NCBI GenBank assembly: GCA_018398585.1
Contig: JAGTTD010000001.1
Span: 3,102,501 to 3,166,500 of the forward strand
DNA length: 64,000 nucleotides
Origin: Simmondsia chinensis
Lineage: Eukaryota; Streptophyta; Magnoliopsida; Caryophyllales; Simmondsiaceae
Direction of reading: 5' to 3'
The notes beneath the pieces are model-generated. The model did not search any database and was not told the DNA's origin. It saw only the letters and a list, made by a program, of their open reading frames with translations. The position numbers and the translations under genes are program-made. Shown here in pieces: positions 61,261-64,000 of this stretch (position 1 is its first letter; each line of letters opens with the position of its first letter).

Positions 61261-62595
61261 TGTGGATTCTCGGTTTCTAAAGGAGTATTAGACCACTATC
61301 TATAGACCTTATATTGGGCAAGTAGTGCTTTGGTGCATAGCCGTTAAGGAGCAGGGAAGGATTGCTGCTATCTTTCTAAACAAGGGCGTCGGGGGAGGGC
61401 CTCATTTGCAACAAGCTTTGGCAGCATCATTTCTTTCCACGTGAGAAGTTGCCTCCACATATGAAAAAAGTAAACCAGCCGTAGTTTTGGGATGATGTTG
61501 GCCGATACACGTCCTTGGCTATTTCACCCACCCACTGCCCCTTCTCCATGTGGCTTAAAAGCACTCTTTAAATGTCCTAATCATTCACTTCCCTGTCATT
61601 CTTGTAACCGTCACCTGTAATCCACTTATTAATTTAATGTGGGAAAAAGATGTATAAAAAACTTGTGAATCGGTAAGACGCTAAGACTGGGCTGCAAGGC
61701 TAGCTAGTAATGCTGTCGCATAATACATGCCCATGAAAATGGAATTTCCTACCCAAAAAATCCAATTTTTATATGTAAAATTCTGTAACACCGGTTTTGT
61801 TTATATCTGTAGAGAAGCCAACTTTATAACCCTTACTCAAATACAGTAAAACAGTCATACTTGAAGAATAGAACTTGGGGCCTCCTTAATGTAAGTCTCC
61901 ATCAACTTTGCTTCTCAAGTACTAAGTTAGAACCCTAATGGAGCATGGTGCATATTTAAGGGATTCATTTTATTTATTTATTTATTTATTTATTCAGGGC
62001 CGGCTATCACGGGCCGCCTTTGGCTGACACTATCCGTGACGCTCAATAAGCAGACATATGCTAAATAGGGTCTCCTTAGCCTGTCCAATACTAATGCGCA
62101 TAGATTGTATGCAAGTATGTCCGTGGTATGCCGTGTATTTCGTCTGTTGAAGGTTCATATTGCTATTTGTTGACCATAAGGGGTTGGCTGGCCCAGCCCT
62201 AGCCTCAGGGACTCGGCCACCACACGGGTGATCTGCGCTCATCCCATGACATGACCCTAACAATTCTGGGACCTCAAGCGAAATTATTAAGGGGCCCTTT
62301 ATATACAACAACTTATAATCATTTTGACCATAAAATTTACTAATATTAAGAATTGATACTTTAAAAATTTTAAGGGGCCCCAAGCGGTTGCTTGGGCTGT
62401 TTGGGGTTATGTCCAGCCCTGTTTTATTGTTTTTAGTTTTTATTAAAAATATAAAATGGTTTGTTCAAGTGGGTACCACTTTTTATTTGTAAGAAACTAT
62501 AAATAAAAAAATAGTTTTCTTATTATAGTTTGTCTTAGCTGCATTTGTCCTACAAATAAAAAATAGTAATATCTTATATTGGAATAATATCAGCA
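61260..62595. other. Gene-free stretch
   Basis: No gene seen. (TTTA)n lies at 61970-61993. 62180-62420 contains GGGGCCC-rich words (GGGGCCCCAAGCGGTTGC), a dispersed-repeat style also hinted at 31190-31460. Confidence 0.4.
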
Positions 62596-62599
62596 TTAA

Positions 62600-63622
62600 G
62601 GCCCCGTTTGTTTTCGAGGAAAATGTGATTCTAGGAATTGATTTTCATATTTTCCTTTGTTTGGCGCGCTTTCTTTGACGGAAAAGCTTTTCCGACGGAA
62701 AATGTTTTACCCCAATGGAGGAAAAATGACTTCCCTTGTGAAATAAGGGAAGTTACAATTCCAAGTGGCACAAGAACCTTTGCGGTAATTATCGTGTGGA
62801 TATGGATTGAACCGAAATTAACCAAATTGGAACGTAAACTTTAACGTCATATTGCCGAATAGGAATTAGACTGAATAATCAAACAAAGCCAGATGTTACT
62901 TTATTATGGTTTTAAAAGAAACAATTTTCATCATTTTGAATTACTATATAATATTATATAGGGAAGTTACCAATTAGGTACTTTGGAATTTGAACGTTTA
63001 TTACATGGGTACTCTGATGTTTTGTTAATATACAATGATGTACCGTAAAGTTTAAAAGTTTTATCACTCAAGTGCTCTGAAGTTTAAAAATTTTATAAAT
63101 AAGGTAATTTTTCACCAAAATTGTTGATGTGGAATGTTAGTTTCAATAATATATATATGTGTCCCTATCATAAACCAGTGATTTCTTTTGTAAGAAAATG
63201 CTAGTATAACACGTTAACGAAAATTTACTAGATTCGAACGCATGTTATATTTAGGTGATAAAATTTCGGTCCCAAGTTACCTTATTACATATATTGAAAT
63301 GATATGATACTTAGGTTATAAATGCTCAAATTTTAGGGTATTTGATAGATAATTTTTCTATTTTAGCTTTGATGGTTAATTTTATTTTTCTATTACCTTT
63401 TATATATGTTGGATTACTACTTATATTGTCCTATAATAAGATGTAGGATGATTTATGAAAAATGTTTCTTTTAAACTATATACGAAAACATTAATGTGGA
63501 AGCAAGTTTTCCTTTGAAACAAACAAAGAAAAATCTCAATCGGATTTCAATTTTCTTGGAAAACCTTTTCCAAAGAAAAACATATTTTTAGAATCCACTT
63601 TTCCTATGAAACAAACGGAGCC
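62600..63622. mobile_element. Tourist-like MITE, GGCYCCGTTTG family, copy 2
   Basis: 1023 bp. Left GGCCCCGTTTGTTTTCG, right complement GGCTCCGTTTGTTTCATAGG, flanked by TAA on both sides (62597-62599, 63623-63625), the PIF/Harbinger 3-bp signature. Sub-termini are GGAAAA-rich. Interior shares words with copy 1 (27128-27878). Confidence 0.78.
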
Positions 63623-63639
63623 TAAGAGTAGAGGCTACT

Positions 63640-64000
63640 GACTTTTTAGTCAACTAGACTCTGATACCATGTTAAATAACCAATTATCCCAAGTGTTTAA
63701 ACTAGTGGATGGAAGCATAGTTAGTAAAACATGGTATGTGAATAAAGGAATTTTATACATTCGTGTATTATTCGATTCCATACATAAAAAATTCGATCAA
63801 GAGTTGTTGACTTGTATAAACCGCTATATATTATTACATTTATTTCTATAACAACTCCTTCGAAAATAACAAAATAATGAAAAAGATATAATTCTGTTAA
63901 TTTAATTTTTGTTTGATGGTGTTATTCATAATATCGGTAGCAAAAGAACATAACACATGGTACAAAATAAGGTATAAGTTAATAGTTCGGGAATTAAAGT
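63640..64000 (-). mobile_element. LTR-retrotransposon fragment at window edge
   Basis: CTGATACCATGTT at about 63661 is the complement of AACATGGTATCAG, an LTR end plus initiator-Met primer-binding site. The LTR (minus) therefore extends rightward over GTTAAATAACCAATTATCCC. Internal region is missing; the left continuation is the MITE. The remainder to the window end holds no gene. Confidence 0.5.

Overview
The window is nuclear DNA of a flowering plant, most likely a eudicot. It is AT-rich, its protein genes are split by GT-AG introns, and most of the space between genes is transposon debris. Five protein-coding genes can be read completely by matching conserved protein blocks to splice sites, and the joined exons of each stay in frame. 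I do not name a species.

Layout. 1.6-8.2 kb (minus): an endomembrane P2A-type Ca2+-ATPase closest to ECA2, 8 coding exons, 1051 aa, probably with a further 5'-UTR exon near 10.74-10.82 kb. 10.85-20.5 kb: a transposon island holding a Copia LTR with gag remnant, foldback (Mutator-like) MITEs, tRNA-type and 5S-rRNA-type SINEs, an RTE-type LINE 3' end and a LINE 3' UTR. 20.5-22.0 kb (minus): a Yippee-type zinc-binding protein, 2 exons, 105 aa. 22.5-28.1 kb (plus): two decayed pieces of a WNK kinase gene separated by transposons. 28.4-33.7 kb (minus): an intact WNK kinase of the WNK8/WNK10 type, 7 exons, 673 aa. 34.4-44.4 kb: a second transposon-rich region with a tRNA-Val(AAC) pseudogene lacking its B box and an orphan promoter-like and exon-like fragment. 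44.4-48.9 kb (plus): an LRAT/NC-domain protein, 2 coding exons, 254 aa. 50.0-53.1 kb (minus, tail to tail with it): an aluminium-activated malate transporter (ALMT), 6 exons, 511 aa. 53.2-64 kb: intergenic, with LINE fragments, SINE and MITE copies.

The genes do not form a pathway or operon. ECA2 and ALMT are membrane transporters, and WNK is a kinase family tied to ion and stress signalling, but their closeness is probably chance.

The most interesting system is a SINE family with at least eight copies here. Its head is an almost full-length 5S rRNA. Its 3' part is the same as the 3' end of an RTE-type LINE that is also present in the window. Several copies have clean target-site duplications. 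Other points are a degenerate, inverted WNK paralogue beside the functional WNK gene, a pair of MITEs both framed by (TA)n tracts, several MITE families with 9-bp target duplications, and an 11-nt deletion between CCGG repeats that removed the T arm of a tRNA gene.
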